Source of the DNA: Bacillus salacetis | Lineage (GTDB): Bacteria; Bacillota; Bacilli; Bacillales; Bacillaceae_B | DNA: 64,000 bases | Assembly: GCF_003581585.1 (NCBI RefSeq) | Contig: NZ_QXIR01000001.1 | Location: 62,001 to 126,000 of the forward strand | Direction: 5' to 3' | Shown: one piece after another, positions 1 to 10,111 of the stretch | Layout of the letters: each line of letters opens with the position of its first letter | Position numbering within the stretch: the stretch's first letter is position 1 | The notes under the pieces: generated by a model | Databases searched by the model: none | The model's input: the letters and a program-made list of their open reading frames with translations, nothing else | What the model was told of the DNA's origin: nothing | Made by a program: the position numbers and the translations under genes

Positions 1-1
1 A

Positions 2-748
2 TTAATGGCTGATTCATTTGGATTCTCTTATACTTTCATTATTACCTCCATCGCCATTGCCCTTGCGGCTACAGGGGTCCTATTCGGGATAAAGGAAATC
101 AGGCAGACATCCAAAACGGACAAAAACAAAACACGCTACTCCAGCAAAGAAGTTCTGCAGCACATTATGAAACATAAGCTGCTTTTGACCGTCATGACCA
201 TTTCCTTTATCATACAGGTTGCGAATTTCAGTGTGCAGCCTTTACTGGCACTGTATGTAGATGAGCTGACTTCAACAGCTAACATAGCTTTTCTTGCCGG
301 GCTGGCCTTTTCAGCAACCGGTGTCGGCAATCTTCTTGCCACCCGGAGATGGGGCAGCCTCGGCGATGAAATCGGATATGAGAAGGTGCTCTCGATCCTG
401 CTTATCCTTGCTTGCATTTTCATCATCCCGCAGGCCCTGGCAGAGCAGCTTTGGCAATTGGTCTTATTCCGCTTCTTATTCGGAATAGCCATCGGCGGGA
501 TGATCCCGAGTGTTACTGCTTATATCAGGCAGGAAGCCCCTCTTTCCATGCAGGGTGAAGTTCTCGGGTATAATCAGAGCTTCCGTTTCTTAGGAAACGT
601 TGCAGGACCTGCGCTGGGAGGAGTTCTTTCAGGGTTCACCGGAATTTCCTCAATTTTCTATATTACTGGTGCTTTATTCTTGGCGGCTTTTGGATTATTA
701 TGGTGGAGTATGCGGCATTCCGAAAATTATGCTAATGAGCCGTATTGA
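2..748 (+). CDS. yuxJ: MFS efflux transporter, C-terminal part (5' end outside window)
   Basis: This is the 3' part of a major facilitator superfamily transporter. The reading frame is open to the left edge, so the first ATG at 5 is probably internal. About 247 residues with some seven hydrophobic segments are present, roughly the second half of a 12-segment carrier. Visible features are a central basic loop rich in Lys/Thr and a glycine-rich helix near residues 155-175 (FGIAIGGMIPS), typical of drug/proton antiporters of the multidrug efflux type. In B. subtilis the MFS gene yuxJ lies beside pbpD, as here, which supports the symbol. The substrate cannot be told from sequence. Confidence 0.85.
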   Translation, partial: LMADSFGFSYTFIITSIAIALAATGVLFGIKEIRQTSKTDKNKTRYSSKEVLQHIMKHKLLLTVMTISFIIQVANFSVQPLLALYVDELTSTANIAFLAGLAFSATGVGNLLATRRWGSLGDEIGYEKVLSILLILACIFIIPQALAEQLWQLVLFRFLFGIAIGGMIPSVTAYIRQEAPLSMQGEVLGYNQSFRFLGNVAGPALGGVLSGFTGISSIFYITGALFLAAFGLLWWSMRHSENYANEPY

Positions 749-794
749 ATTAGAAACCTTAAAGAACCAATAAAGCTAGAGATGAGTTGAATGT

Positions 795-2645
795 ATGAGA
801 ACCGTCGCCGGTTATATTTTAGTATTTTCATTGTTTCCATTTTTCCTTTTCATCCTTTTTTCTTCCGCGAAAGAAATCCATAAGGTGCAAGGTTTTCACG
901 GCGCTCTCGAAGAAGCTGTCAGTGAGGATCAGTTCAATATTACAAAAACCAGCCTGATAACAGACAAAGACGGCAGAGTTTTTTCTGAAATGAACAACCC
1001 GTTCCGTCTGTATGCAGACGACCAAGAGATCCCTGACTTTGTAAAAGAAATCGTGGTTGCGTCAGAGGACCAGCATTTCTATGAACATGTCGGTTTCGAT
1101 GCAGGCGCCATCTTGAGGGCAGTTGTCAAAAACCTGGTCTTCACCCATATTCAGCAGGGCGGGAGTACAATCACACAGCAGCTCGCACGAAACCTTTACC
1201 TTGGACAGGAAAAAACCTATAACCGAAAACTGACCGAATTATTTTATGCCCACGAAATCGAAAAATCGCTGAGCAAAGAAAAAATCATGGAACTTTACCT
1301 TAATGTCATTTATTTCAGCAATGGAGTGTATGGAATTGAAACAGCCGCGCAATATTATTTCCAGAAACCCCTGGGTGATCTGAATAAAGCAGAACTTGCT
1401 TTTATTACAGCCATCCCTAATAATCCGAATAAATACAATCCCGCCGAACATTTCGACCAAACCAAAATCAGGCAGGAACGGCTGTTGGATATCATGCAGC
1501 AGACAGGTAAACTTACCGAAAAAGAAGCTGCAGAGCTGAAAAAAATTCCGATACAATTGAACGTCCGGAAAGCAACAGACAAGTATCCCGATTACGCGGT
1601 TTATGCCGAATCTGAATTAAGGGAACTCGTTGCCAGACAGGAAGGCTATCTGAAAGAGCTCGATAACGCCAAGAGCCCTGAGGGTAAGCAAAAAATCTAT
1701 GATGCGTTCGATAAGAGGATGAGTGATGTCATTAATTCAGGCGTGGTCATTCATACTTCTCTTGACCGCTCCATGCAGGAAAAAAGCATGACCGCTTTTC
1801 AGGACAGGCTGCCATACGAAGGAATCGAAGGAGCCAGTATCACGATAGATAACGACTCAAGAAAAATCATTGCGATGGTCGGCGGGAAGAACTATCAAAA
1901 GTATAACTTCCACCATGCCTATCAAGCATTCCGCCAGCCAGGGTCTGCAATCAAACCGCTTCTTGTTTACGGTCCTTATATCGAACAGACCCAGGCATCC
2001 ATTGCAGAACGCGTCAGTGCCGACAACTATTGCATCGGCAATTACTGCCCTGTCAATTATGGAGGCAGACAATACGGCACAGTGACAATGAATACAGCAT
2101 TTTCACAGTCTTACAATACTCCCGCTCTCAGGCTGTTTGAAAAGGTCGGGATAACGGAAGCATTCAATAAATTGGACAAGTTTGGCTTTGAAAAGGTCCA
2201 GCAACAGGATTATACCTATGCGGCTTCCATAGGCGGCTTTACTTATGGAATGTCTCCACTGGAGATGACCGATGCCTACACCTCCTTCATTGATGGAAAT
2301 TATCAGCCTGCCCGCGCCATAACAAAGGTAACTGATTATAAAGGAAAGGTCCTGTATGAATGGAAAGAACCAAGAGAAACCCTCTGGTCTCAGCAGACAA
2401 CAGAGAAGATTCGGGCGATGATGTCCAATTCCATGCAGAACGGAACTGGAAAATGGGCAAAAGTGAATAAACCCTATGCTGGTGCCAAGACAGGAACAAC
2501 CAATAACTATAATGATTACTGGATATTGGGTTTGACTGATTCTTACACAACAGGAGTCTGGATAGGGTATGACACACCGAAGAATATGGAAAACATCGAA
2601 CGGAACCGTCCGAGTCATTTGATTTGGAGAGATATCATGAAGTAG
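795..2645 (+). CDS. pbpD: Class A penicillin-binding protein (PBP4, PbpD)
   Basis: Bifunctional peptidoglycan synthase anchored in the membrane by an N-terminal helix (residues 5-25). The transglycosylase domain (about 60-240) has the catalytic motif EDQHFYEH and the block GGSTITQQLARNLY. The transpeptidase domain (about 340-610) has the active-site serine motif SAIK within RQPGSAIKP, the SYN motif and KTGTT. Length 616 aa matches B. subtilis PbpD (about 624 aa), and the tail has no PASTA or fibronectin domain. It polymerises lipid II and cross-links stem peptides at the cell surface. The ribosome site before the ATG is weak. A hairpin terminator follows at once. Confidence 0.93.
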   Translation: MRTVAGYILVFSLFPFFLFILFSSAKEIHKVQGFHGALEEAVSEDQFNITKTSLITDKDGRVFSEMNNPFRLYADDQEIPDFVKEIVVASEDQHFYEHVGFDAGAILRAVVKNLVFTHIQQGGSTITQQLARNLYLGQEKTYNRKLTELFYAHEIEKSLSKEKIMELYLNVIYFSNGVYGIETAAQYYFQKPLGDLNKAELAFITAIPNNPNKYNPAEHFDQTKIRQERLLDIMQQTGKLTEKEAAELKKIPIQLNVRKATDKYPDYAVYAESELRELVARQEGYLKELDNAKSPEGKQKIYDAFDKRMSDVINSGVVIHTSLDRSMQEKSMTAFQDRLPYEGIEGASITIDNDSRKIIAMVGGKNYQKYNFHHAYQAFRQPGSAIKPLLVYGPYIEQTQASIAERVSADNYCIGNYCPVNYGGRQYGTVTMNTAFSQSYNTPALRLFEKVGITEAFNKLDKFGFEKVQQQDYTYAASIGGFTYGMSPLEMTDAYTSFIDGNYQPARAITKVTDYKGKVLYEWKEPRETLWSQQTTEKIRAMMSNSMQNGTGKWAKVNKPYAGAKTGTTNNYNDYWILGLTDSYTTGVWIGYDTPKNMENIERNRPSHLIWRDIMK

Positions 2646-2678
2646 ATCAGAGCAATTTGTGCTCTGGTCTTCTTTTAT
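2644..2678 (+). terminator. Rho-independent terminator of pbpD
   Basis: Inverted repeat AGATCAGAGCA / TGCTCTGGTCT with a 5-nt loop, followed by TCTTTTA, overlapping the pbpD stop codon. Confidence 0.8.
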
Positions 2679-2774
2679 TGGTGCTTCTCGTATACTTTGC
2701 TGCTATTATGGCAGCACTTAACAGCCATGCCCTTCTCCTATCGATGGATCTCTGAGTAAAAAGAAAAAGAAAGG

Positions 2775-2990
2775 CTATACACCTCCCCCTCCTCCACAGC
2801 CTCCACCGTCGCCTCCTCCAGAACCTCCATCAAAGTTGCCGCAACTGCCGGAATCACTGTAATCCCCATAGAAGACTGTCGAAGAAGCGCCACCTCTGCC
2901 TGGCCCCCGTTGTTTACCCGGTTTCGTGGATCCAATGGCAATGACCGTAATAATAAGCGGCAGCAGAACCAAAACTATAAGAACTTCCAT
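2775..2990 (-). CDS. Small glycine-rich membrane-anchored protein
   Basis: A 71-residue protein of unknown function. An N-terminal hydrophobic helix (about residues 2-18, rich in Leu, Val and Ile) is followed by a basic segment (KPGKQRGPGR) and a tail rich in Gly, Ser and Asp with two cysteines, ending in a near-pure glycine run. The start is ATG at 2990 because AGAGGTG lies 6 nt upstream; the GTG further out at 2999 is part of that ribosome site. Such Gly/Cys-rich tails on a single helix are common in small Bacillus hypothetical proteins of the membrane or spore surface, but no function is assigned. Confidence 0.6.
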   Translation of the reverse strand: MEVLIVLVLLPLIITVIAIGSTKPGKQRGPGRGGASSTVFYGDYSDSGSCGNFDGGSGGGDGGGCGGGGGV

Positions 2991-3052
2991 GTTTATCACC
3001 TCTTACTATCTTTCTACGGTAAGCAGCTGAAAAAGTTTCAAAATCTTCCAAT

Positions 3053-3083
3053 AATAAAAAGCACTGAGCATAAGCCTCAGTGC
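3053..3083 (-). terminator. Terminator after yufK
   Basis: Stem GCACTGAG / CTCAGTGC with T-run on the minus strand (plus AATAAAAA), 12 nt after the yufK stop. Confidence 0.85.
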
Positions 3084-3094
3084 CTCGGTGACTT

Positions 3095-3676
3095 CTACGG
3101 ATTCAATTTAACTTCAGAAATGATCGGCAGGCTTGCCAGCAGTCCGTTGTATAACTTCAGGACGACCAGAAAGACTATCAAAAAAAGTGAGGACCAGGTA
3201 ATCACTTGAAAGAAGATGACTCCGAAAAGCCCGGGTTTTGATAAAGACGGACTGATTTTGTAAATGAAATAAACAAAGTAGGCAATCGATGTCAAAAGGA
3301 AAATCACCAGTAGTCCAAGAAACGATTTCAGGCTTGCAACCGACACTAAGGCTCCAATGAAATAAACCATTGAGCCGGATCGCACCTGATGGAGGATCTC
3401 CCCTTCATTATCCTGCGAAAAGAACAGCAGGGAAACTTCATTTATAGTTTCAGCAATCAGCTTCAAGGCAGCGAACACCATAAAGCAAACAATCATGAGA
3501 AAGATAAGAAGGATGAACTTCAATTCAAGGTCTGAAAGGAACTCCCTCATCCCGGGATAAATCCCGATTTTTTTAAAGAGGTCTACAAACACTTCCACCC
3601 CGTAAACAGAAAAGGTCAAGCTGAACAGCAATATAGAAAATAAAGGCAGGTATCCTGTTAAATATGTATTTCTCAC
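3095..3676 (-). CDS. yufK: Integral membrane protein of the YufK (DUF5366) type
   Basis: A 193-residue, very hydrophobic protein with about six predicted membrane segments. Family assignment rests on remembered resemblance (NTYLTGYLP start, ALKLIAETINELSLLFFS-like stretch) and on synteny: yufK lies next to the mrp operon in B. subtilis. The GTG at 3676 is preferred over the ATG at 3694, because AGGGGAG overlaps that ATG and sits 6 nt before the GTG. Function is unknown. The neighbouring small ORF and mrpA do not form an operon with it; mrpA is divergent. Confidence 0.75.
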   Translation of the reverse strand: MRNTYLTGYLPLFSILLFSLTFSVYGVEVFVDLFKKIGIYPGMREFLSDLELKFILLIFLMIVCFMVFAALKLIAETINEVSLLFFSQDNEGEILHQVRSGSMVYFIGALVSVASLKSFLGLLVIFLLTSIAYFVYFIYKISPSLSKPGLFGVIFFQVITWSSLFLIVFLVVLKLYNGLLASLPIISEVKLNP

Positions 3677-3801
3677 GCATTTCTCCCCTAACATAAATTT
3701 ACCGCATTTCCATCATAATCTTTTATCGGCAGATTGAAAAGGGGAGGACAACGCCTATTTATGGCAGGAAAAAGGCGCAGCGGCAGCGTAAGAAGGTCTG
3801 T

Positions 3802-4041
3802 TCACTTCGCCAGCCTGATATACTCTCTCGGTTTAAAAGGTTCTGACCCAGTTTCCTCGGAATCTGCATTTGAATCAATCTCGATAATCTCCGAGTCAGC
3901 CACTTCATCATTCAAGCGAGTCGGCTGCAGCATGTTTTTATTTAACCACTGATTCTTTTTCTCCTCTTGTTCCTGTACGTACCAGGCACCAATAAACAGT
4001 GTGGAAAAAATCATCGCAGAAACGGTTTTTTTCATTTTCAT
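3802..4041 (-). CDS. Small single-helix hypothetical protein
   Basis: A 79-residue protein with a basic start (MKMKK), one hydrophobic helix (about residues 6-20, possibly a signal anchor) and a long acidic, hydrophilic tail rich in Glu, Asp and Ser. The ribosome site AGGTGGTG lies about 7 nt before the ATG. I do not recognise a family. It probably sits with its tail outside the membrane or is secreted. It is divergent from the mrp operon. Confidence 0.55.
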   Translation of the reverse strand: MKMKKTVSAMIFSTLFIGAWYVQEQEEKKNQWLNKNMLQPTRLNDEVADSEIIEIDSNADSEETGSEPFKPREYIRLAK

Positions 4042-4366
4042 CCTACATCACCACCTATGGATAGCATGCGCCTTTTTGGCTCATACTATTCAAACAAAAG
4101 GACCCTTCATGCTGTTATCAGCCGTCTGAATATCATTTTCCCGAAAAAATTTTGGCGTTCTTTTGCCGTGTTCCTACATATTTAATATCAGAATTTGACC
4201 TTTGCGCCCCTGCGGACTTTCATAAATGCACACCTCATTTTTTTACGTTATAATTTCCTTTGAGGCTTGTTTAAGGAACCAGGCATAATCTTTGACCAGA
4301 AATAAATTGATTATGAGGAAGATGATAAATGTTGAAGATAAAAAAATTTTATAAGGGGGTTATTCG
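4042..4366. promoter_or_regulatory. Intergenic region upstream of mrpA
   Basis: A 325-bp gap between divergent genes. A possible weak sigma-A promoter for mrp is TTGAGG (4260-4265) with an 18-bp spacer and CATAAT (4284-4289); another TATAAT occurs at 4249-4254 without a clear -35. The ribosome site AAGGGGG lies just before the GTG start of mrpA. Nothing else is recognised here. Confidence 0.35.
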
Positions 4367-6757
4367 GTGACATTATTACATTGGGCAATTATTTCACCTT
4401 TTTTGGCAGCTATCCTTGTTCCATTTTTGTATAAAAAGCTGCGTTCAATACATACCGGATGGTTTGTCCTCATTCTTCCCGCAGTGCTGTTTCTTTACTT
4501 TTTCCAATTCATTAGAACTACATCAGATGGAAATGCGATTCAGAAAACAGTTGAATGGATGCCGTCTTTCGGAATCAATTTCACTGCATATGTCGATGGT
4601 TTAAGTTTACTTTTCGCACTGCTCATTACGGGCATCGGTGCCCTGGTTGTTCTGTATTCGATCTATTATTTATCGAAAGAAAAAGAGCAGCTCCACAATT
4701 TCTATGTTTATTTGCTTTTATTCATGGGGGCAATGCTCGGAGTTGTCCTTTCTGATAACCTGATCGTCCTTTATATGTTCTGGGAATTCACTTCCATTTC
4801 ATCTTTTCTCCTGATTGGTTATTGGTATCACAGGGAACGTTCCAGATACGGAGCGCAAAAGTCGATGCTGATCACCGTTTTCGGCGGACTTTCCATGCTT
4901 GGGGGGTTTCTGCTTCTCTACCTAATGTCTGGAACCTTCAGTATACGCGAGCTGGCAGGAATGGCGGATGTGCTCATCACTGAACCTCTATTTCTCGGCG
5001 CCTTGATTTTGGTCCTTCTTGGCGCATTTACCAAATCGGCTCAATTCCCATTCCACATCTGGCTTCCGGATGCAATGGAAGCACCAACACCAGTCAGTGC
5101 TTACCTCCACTCCGCGACAATGGTTAAAGCGGGTATTTATCTTGTTGCCCGTATGAGCCCTGTCTTTGCGGAGTCCGGAGTATGGCTGTGGCTCGTTGCC
5201 GGTTTTGGGATCATGACCTTATTCTGGGGATCTTTCAATGCTGTCAAACATACAGACCTGAAAGGGATCCTCGCGTATTCGACTGTCAGTCAGCTCGGAT
5301 TGATCATGTCTTTATTGGGAATCGGCGCTGCCGCTCTCCATTATGACTATCTTGATGAAAACATTTATGGCGTTGCTACCATGGCCGCTGTCTTTCATCT
5401 GATCAACCACGCAACCTTCAAAGGAAGTTTGTTCATGGTGGTGGGAATCATCGACCATGAAACGGGGACAAGGGATATCCGCAAGCTCGGCGGACTGATG
5501 AACTTCATGCCGATCACGTTCACAATTGCTGTCATTGGAGCATTTTCCATGGCAGGTCTGCCGCCTTTCAACGGGTTCCTTAGTAAGGAAATGTTCTTTA
5601 CCGGGATGGTGCAGGTTCTTGAAATGGATATTTTCAACCTAGAGACATGGGGGATTCTATTCCCTGTCTTGGCCTGGGTAGGAAGTGTATTCACTTTCAT
5701 CTATAGTATGATCGTGGTATTCAAGCCTTTCACTGGAAAGCATCAGCCTGAAAAACTGGACAAAACGCCTCACGAGGCACCGCTTGGCATGTTGATCTCA
5801 CCAGTAATCCTGGCATCGCTTGTCATTGTATTCGGATTCTTCCCGAACATCCTGACAGGCACTATGATCGAACCGGCAGTTTCAGCGATCACGACACTTA
5901 CAGTCGATGATTCACATATTTATTTCTGGCACGGGTTCACGCCTGAATTGTTCATGACTCTTGGAGTTATTCTATTCGGGGTGCTGCTGTATACGCTGCT
6001 TCCTAAATGGAAGGGCATATACAATACAATCCCTGAAAAGTTCACATTGAATTCTTTTTATGACAGCGGATTGGCCAAAGGAGAACGCGGGGCATTCAAG
6101 CTGACACGATCCTACATGACCGGCTTCATCAGGAGCTACCTTGTGTATATATTCACGTTTCTCATTGGGATATTGATTGTCACATTGGTTGTAAAAGATG
6201 CCTTTGTTATCGATACATCCGATCTTGCTTCGATAGGCCTTTATGAAGTGATCATCGCACTCATCATGGTGGTCAGTTCCATCACGATCCTGTTTGCCAA
6301 GTCACGTCTGACCTCCATAATTGCCCTGGGGGCAGTCGGGTATTCAGTTTCGTTATTCTTTGTTCTGTTCAGGGCACCCGATTTGGCACTGACACAACTG
6401 GTCATAGAAACCGTTTCTGTTGCTCTTTTCCTCCTGTGCTTCTACCACCTGCCGCCGCTCAGCAGGCATGAGGAAAGAATGAGCTTCAAACTTGGAAATG
6501 CATTGATTGCCATAGGTGTCGGGGCGACCGTGACCTTGATTGCCATTGCTTCATATAGTACGAAGCTCTTTGGCTCCATTTCAGAATTTTATATTGAAAA
6601 TGTTTACGAAGAAGCAGGCGGCAAGAATATGGTTAACGTAATACTTGTGGACTTCCGCGGCTTTGATACATTGTTTGAAATCTGTGTTCTTGGTATTGCT
6701 GCATTGGGAATCTTCTCAATGATCAAATTGAGGATGACAAGGAGGAAAGAAGGATGA
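4367..6757 (+). CDS. mrpA: Na+/H+ antiporter subunit MrpA
   Basis: Largest subunit of the seven-subunit Mrp (MnhA/ShaA) cation/proton antiporter; 796 aa is full length. The N-terminal two thirds resemble the proton-pumping subunits NuoL/ND5, with motifs such as FPFHIWLPDAMEAPTPVSAYLHSATMVK split across residues 223-250 and DHETGTRD near 355. The C-terminal part carries the MrpB-like domain unique to MrpA. Start GTG at 4367 follows AAGGGGG. It overlaps mrpB by 4 bp, so translation is probably coupled. Known role of the complex: sodium expulsion and pH homeostasis in alkali, and sporulation in B. subtilis. Confidence 0.97.
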   Translation: MTLLHWAIISPFLAAILVPFLYKKLRSIHTGWFVLILPAVLFLYFFQFIRTTSDGNAIQKTVEWMPSFGINFTAYVDGLSLLFALLITGIGALVVLYSIYYLSKEKEQLHNFYVYLLLFMGAMLGVVLSDNLIVLYMFWEFTSISSFLLIGYWYHRERSRYGAQKSMLITVFGGLSMLGGFLLLYLMSGTFSIRELAGMADVLITEPLFLGALILVLLGAFTKSAQFPFHIWLPDAMEAPTPVSAYLHSATMVKAGIYLVARMSPVFAESGVWLWLVAGFGIMTLFWGSFNAVKHTDLKGILAYSTVSQLGLIMSLLGIGAAALHYDYLDENIYGVATMAAVFHLINHATFKGSLFMVVGIIDHETGTRDIRKLGGLMNFMPITFTIAVIGAFSMAGLPPFNGFLSKEMFFTGMVQVLEMDIFNLETWGILFPVLAWVGSVFTFIYSMIVVFKPFTGKHQPEKLDKTPHEAPLGMLISPVILASLVIVFGFFPNILTGTMIEPAVSAITTLTVDDSHIYFWHGFTPELFMTLGVILFGVLLYTLLPKWKGIYNTIPEKFTLNSFYDSGLAKGERGAFKLTRSYMTGFIRSYLVYIFTFLIGILIVTLVVKDAFVIDTSDLASIGLYEVIIALIMVVSSITILFAKSRLTSIIALGAVGYSVSLFFVLFRAPDLALTQLVIETVSVALFLLCFYHLPPLSRHEERMSFKLGNALIAIGVGATVTLIAIASYSTKLFGSISEFYIENVYEEAGGKNMVNVILVDFRGFDTLFEICVLGIAALGIFSMIKLRMTRRKEG

Positions 6758-7176
6758 GAACCAATGATGTTATCCTCCAAACTGTAACAACCATTGTCAG
6801 TTTCATGATTATATTGTTTTCAGTCCAGCTTTTCTTCGCCGGCCACTATCATCCCGGGGGAGGATTCATCGGGGGACTGATGACTTCAGGGGCATTGGTG
6901 CTTCTTTTACTTGCCTTTGATATTAAGACCGTCAGCAAAATCCTGCCGGTCGATTACAAACTGCTGATAGCGATCGGATTATTACTTGCTGTGGGCACAG
7001 GTGCGGGCGCATTATTGTTTGATGTCCCTTTCCTGACCCACGCCTATAACTATTTCAACCTGCCCCTGTTGGGGAAAACTTCACTTCACACTGCCGTGAT
7101 TTTTGATACAGGAGTTTATTTAGTTGTTATCGGAGTCACGATGACCATTATTCAGACGATTGGAGTGAGCGAATAA
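6754..7176 (+). CDS. mrpB: Na+/H+ antiporter subunit MrpB
   Basis: A 140-residue membrane subunit with about four helices and the family signature [14 protein letters not shown] near residues 29-42. Its ATG lies inside the last codons of mrpA and its stop overlaps the mrpC start by one base, as expected for a co-translated complex. It is required for Mrp assembly and has no homology to known pumps outside the C-terminus of MrpA. Confidence 0.96.
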   Translation: MRTNDVILQTVTTIVSFMIILFSVQLFFAGHYHPGGGFIGGLMTSGALVLLLLAFDIKTVSKILPVDYKLLIAIGLLLAVGTGAGALLFDVPFLTHAYNYFNLPLLGKTSLHTAVIFDTGVYLVVIGVTMTIIQTIGVSE

Positions 7177-7517
7177 TGGAAATTCTTATGGCCATAGTTA
7201 TCGGCATTCTTTTTACCAGTGCAGTATATCTTATGCTGTCGAAGAGTCTGCTTCGTATCATCATTGGTACAGGCCTGCTCAGTCACGGAGCCCATTTGCT
7301 TCTCCTGACGATCAGCGGCCTTAAAGAAGGTGCTCCGCCTCTTCTGGGCGAGCATGCCCCATCATACGTCGATCCGCTGCCGCAGGCATTGATTTTAACA
7401 GCAATTGTTATCAGTTTTGGTGTTACATCCTTTTTCCTTGTTTTGGCTTACCGTGCTTATCAGGAACTTGGGACTGATAACGTGGATCAAATGAGAGGAA
7501 ACGAAGGAAATGATTAA
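7176..7517 (+). CDS. mrpC: Na+/H+ antiporter subunit MrpC
   Basis: A 113-residue subunit homologous to NuoK, with three predicted membrane helices and the short conserved stretches [12 protein letters not shown] and [14 protein letters not shown]. The stop overlaps the mrpD start by 8 bp. It forms part of the Mrp membrane core with MrpA and MrpD. Confidence 0.96.
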   Translation: MEILMAIVIGILFTSAVYLMLSKSLLRIIIGTGLLSHGAHLLLLTISGLKEGAPPLLGEHAPSYVDPLPQALILTAIVISFGVTSFFLVLAYRAYQELGTDNVDQMRGNEGND

Positions 7518-8991
7518 TTTACCGCTATTACCGATTATAATCCCGTTATTTACAGCGATCATTCTCATGTTTTTTGGAAAGAATGTCTCCATGCAAAAGT
7601 GGATCGGCGCCATCGCCACTGCTGGGACAGTCGTTGCATCGATCGTCCTTGTGAATACTGTCAGGACGGATGGGATACAGACAGTGAACCTTGGAAGCTG
7701 GGAAGCTCCATTCGGTATCACGATGGTATCTGATATGCTGTCAGCCCTGCTTGTAACGACCACAAGCATCATTACATTTTTCGTACTCCTTTATTCTTTC
7801 CGTTCAATCGGTAAAGATAGAGAACGATTCTACTATTACCCGGTGGTCCAGTTTCTGCTGGTCGGGGTGAATGGCGCGTTTACAACAGGTGATATTTTCA
7901 ACCTGTTTGTCTTCTTTGAAGTCATGCTGATGTCTTCTTATGTCCTGATCGTATTGGGAGGGACAAAGGTTCAGCTCAGAGAATCGATTAAGTACATCCT
8001 GGTGAATATTATTTCATCTGCTTTGTTTGTTGTAATGGTTGCTTATCTGTACTCTGTGCTGGGGACATTGAACATGGCCGATATCTCTGTGAAAATTGCT
8101 GATGTCGACCAGCCTGGAATCCTTACGGTGATTGCCGTCATGTTCCTTGTCGTCTATGGATTGAAAGGCGCCATTTTTCCATTGTACTTCTGGCTCCCGG
8201 GTTCCTATTATGCACCGCCGACACCGGTATTGGCATTATTCGGGGCACTGCTGACCAAAGTCGGGGTGTACTCGATCATGAGGACCTATACCCTGTTCTT
8301 CTATCATGACACAGGGTATACACATGCAATCCTCGGCTGGCTGGCGGTCATCACGATCATTGTAGGATGCATCGGCGCCATCGCGTACTGGGATGTCAAA
8401 AAAATCATCATCTACAATATCATCATTGCAGTTGGAGTCATTCTTTTCGGGGTTTCCGTCATGTCTCCAGAGTCCCTTGAAGGATCGATCTACTACTTGA
8501 TCCATGACATGATCATCAAAGCTGCCTTATTCCTGCTGGTCGGGGTGATGATTGCCATCACCGGCACCAGCAATCTAAGGAAGATGGGCGGCCTTATCAA
8601 AGATTATCCATGGCTTGGATGGACGTTCCTTATTGCAACTCTGACACTTGCCGGAATACCGCCTTTCAGCGGCTTTATCGGAAAGGTGCTTCTGGTGAGA
8701 GGAAGCTTTGCTGCAGAAGCCTATATCGGGGGAGGCATGATTCTTCTCTCCAGTCTGTTTGTCCTTTATTCGGTCATCAAGATCTTCTTGAATGGAGTAT
8801 GGGGAGTTCCCAAGGAATATGACGGAAGAAACAAGCACAATGCCTTTTATTTATGGGGCTGCGCTGTCTTCCTGGTCATCCTTGCTGTAGCGTATGGAGT
8901 TGGCGCTGAAGCTGTTCGTCCGCTTATCTCGCAGGCATCAGAGGCACTTGCTGATCCGGGAATCTATATACAAGCAGTACTAAAGGAGTAA
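7510..8991 (+). CDS. mrpD: Na+/H+ antiporter subunit MrpD
   Basis: A 493-residue proton-translocating-type subunit homologous to NuoM/N. It has about 14 membrane helices and the conserved segment [20 protein letters not shown] (around residues 222-241) with the downstream Lys of [11 protein letters not shown] functional glutamate is in [10 protein letters not shown] near residue 137. MrpD pairs with MrpA in ion exchange. The operon position, fourth of seven, is standard. Confidence 0.96.
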   Translation: MINLPLLPIIIPLFTAIILMFFGKNVSMQKWIGAIATAGTVVASIVLVNTVRTDGIQTVNLGSWEAPFGITMVSDMLSALLVTTTSIITFFVLLYSFRSIGKDRERFYYYPVVQFLLVGVNGAFTTGDIFNLFVFFEVMLMSSYVLIVLGGTKVQLRESIKYILVNIISSALFVVMVAYLYSVLGTLNMADISVKIADVDQPGILTVIAVMFLVVYGLKGAIFPLYFWLPGSYYAPPTPVLALFGALLTKVGVYSIMRTYTLFFYHDTGYTHAILGWLAVITIIVGCIGAIAYWDVKKIIIYNIIIAVGVILFGVSVMSPESLEGSIYYLIHDMIIKAALFLLVGVMIAITGTSNLRKMGGLIKDYPWLGWTFLIATLTLAGIPPFSGFIGKVLLVRGSFAAEAYIGGGMILLSSLFVLYSVIKIFLNGVWGVPKEYDGRNKHNAFYLWGCAVFLVILAVAYGVGAEAVRPLISQASEALADPGIYIQAVLKE

Positions 8992-8997
8992 TGTAGA

Positions 8998-9474
8998 ATG
9001 GCCTTTCAAATACTATTGAATTTCTTTCTAGCTTTTCTTTGGATGTTCTTGCAAGTATCTTTTACTTCGACATCCTTTATCATCGGATACATTCTCGGAT
9101 TGATCATTACATTTGCATTCCGCAGGTTTTTCAACAGCCGTTTCTATATGTACCGGGTATTTGCAGTAATCAGTTTGCTGCTATTATTCATCAAAGAACT
9201 GATTCTATCGAATATCTCGGTGTTAAAAACGATTCTTAGACCCAAACTGGATATCAAGCCTGGCATTTTCGCCCTTCCGACCGATTTGAAATCCAATTGG
9301 GAAATCACCCTGCTGGCAAACCTGATAACATTGACCCCGGGGACGCTGGTGGTGGATATTTCTTTTGATAATAAAATTCTGTATATCCATACCATTGATA
9401 TCGATGATGTTGACGAGGCAGTTGACGATATCAAGAATTCGTTCGAAAAAGCCATCATGGAGGTGAGCCGCTGA
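8998..9474 (+). CDS. mrpE: Na+/H+ antiporter subunit MrpE
   Basis: A 158-residue subunit of the MrpE/MnhE family, with two N-terminal membrane helices and a C-terminal soluble domain containing ITLTPGTLVVDIS, the family hallmark. The stop shares one base with the mrpF start. MrpE is the one subunit reported as partly dispensable in B. subtilis. Confidence 0.95.
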   Translation: MAFQILLNFFLAFLWMFLQVSFTSTSFIIGYILGLIITFAFRRFFNSRFYMYRVFAVISLLLLFIKELILSNISVLKTILRPKLDIKPGIFALPTDLKSNWEITLLANLITLTPGTLVVDISFDNKILYIHTIDIDDVDEAVDDIKNSFEKAIMEVSR

Positions 9475-9758
9475 TGCTTGAAGCTATCATTCAAATTTCC
9501 CTGCTTGCTGTATCCATTTCAATGATTGGCCTTATTTACCGGGTGATTGTCGGTCCGACAACGCCAGATCGGGTCGTAGCGCTGGACGCACTAGGGGTCA
9601 ACTTGATCGCCATCATTGCCCTGGCATCCATGCTGCTGCACTCAAAGTCCTTCCTGGAGGTCATCTTGCTGATCGGGATTCTGGCGTTCATTGGAACAGT
9701 TGCCTTTTCAAAATTCCTGGAGAAAGGAGCGATCATAGAGCATGACAGAGATCATTAG
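9474..9758 (+). CDS. mrpF: Na+/H+ antiporter subunit MrpF
   Basis: A 94-residue subunit with three membrane helices and the MrpF pattern RVIVGPTTPDRVVALD at residues 23-38. It overlaps mrpG by 17 bp. In B. subtilis MrpF also contributes to bile-salt (cholate) efflux. Confidence 0.95.
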   Translation: MLEAIIQISLLAVSISMIGLIYRVIVGPTTPDRVVALDALGVNLIAIIALASMLLHSKSFLEVILLIGILAFIGTVAFSKFLEKGAIIEHDRDH

Positions 9759-10101
9759 ATTCATTATTGGATTCCTTCTTATTGCCGGGTCGTTCCTTAC
9801 CCTTGTCACGGCGTTTGGCCTGATCCGCCTCCCTGATGTGTACACACGGAACCATGCGGCATCCAAGAGTGCTACACTCGGTGTGATGTGCATCCTGCTT
9901 GGGACCTTCCTGTTCTTCTTCTTGGAAGAAGGCCACTTCAACTCAAGGCTGATTCTTGGAATCATCTTCATTTTCATTACCGCACCGGTTGCCGGTCATC
10001 TGATTTCAAGAGCAACCTACAACAGCGGTGTGTCCCTTTGGGAAAAAAGTGTCCGTGACGATCTGAAAGATAAGCAGAAATATGAAGAGAAAAATATGTA
10101 A
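9742..10101 (+). CDS. mrpG: Na+/H+ antiporter subunit MrpG
   Basis: A 119-residue last subunit of Mrp, with three membrane helices and the conserved GLIRLPDVYTRNHAASK stretch (about residues 27-43). The C-terminal tail is charged and cytosolic. The gene closes the operon and is followed by a long structured repeat element and then a strong terminator. Confidence 0.95.
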   Translation: MTEIIRFIIGFLLIAGSFLTLVTAFGLIRLPDVYTRNHAASKSATLGVMCILLGTFLFFFLEEGHFNSRLILGIIFIFITAPVAGHLISRATYNSGVSLWEKSVRDDLKDKQKYEEKNM

Positions 10102-10111
10102 AGAATAAAAT

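Noticed and set aside
3734-3952. 72-codon plus-strand ORF.
   Set aside because: It overlaps the opposite-strand small gene at 3802-4041, which has the better ribosome site and composition.
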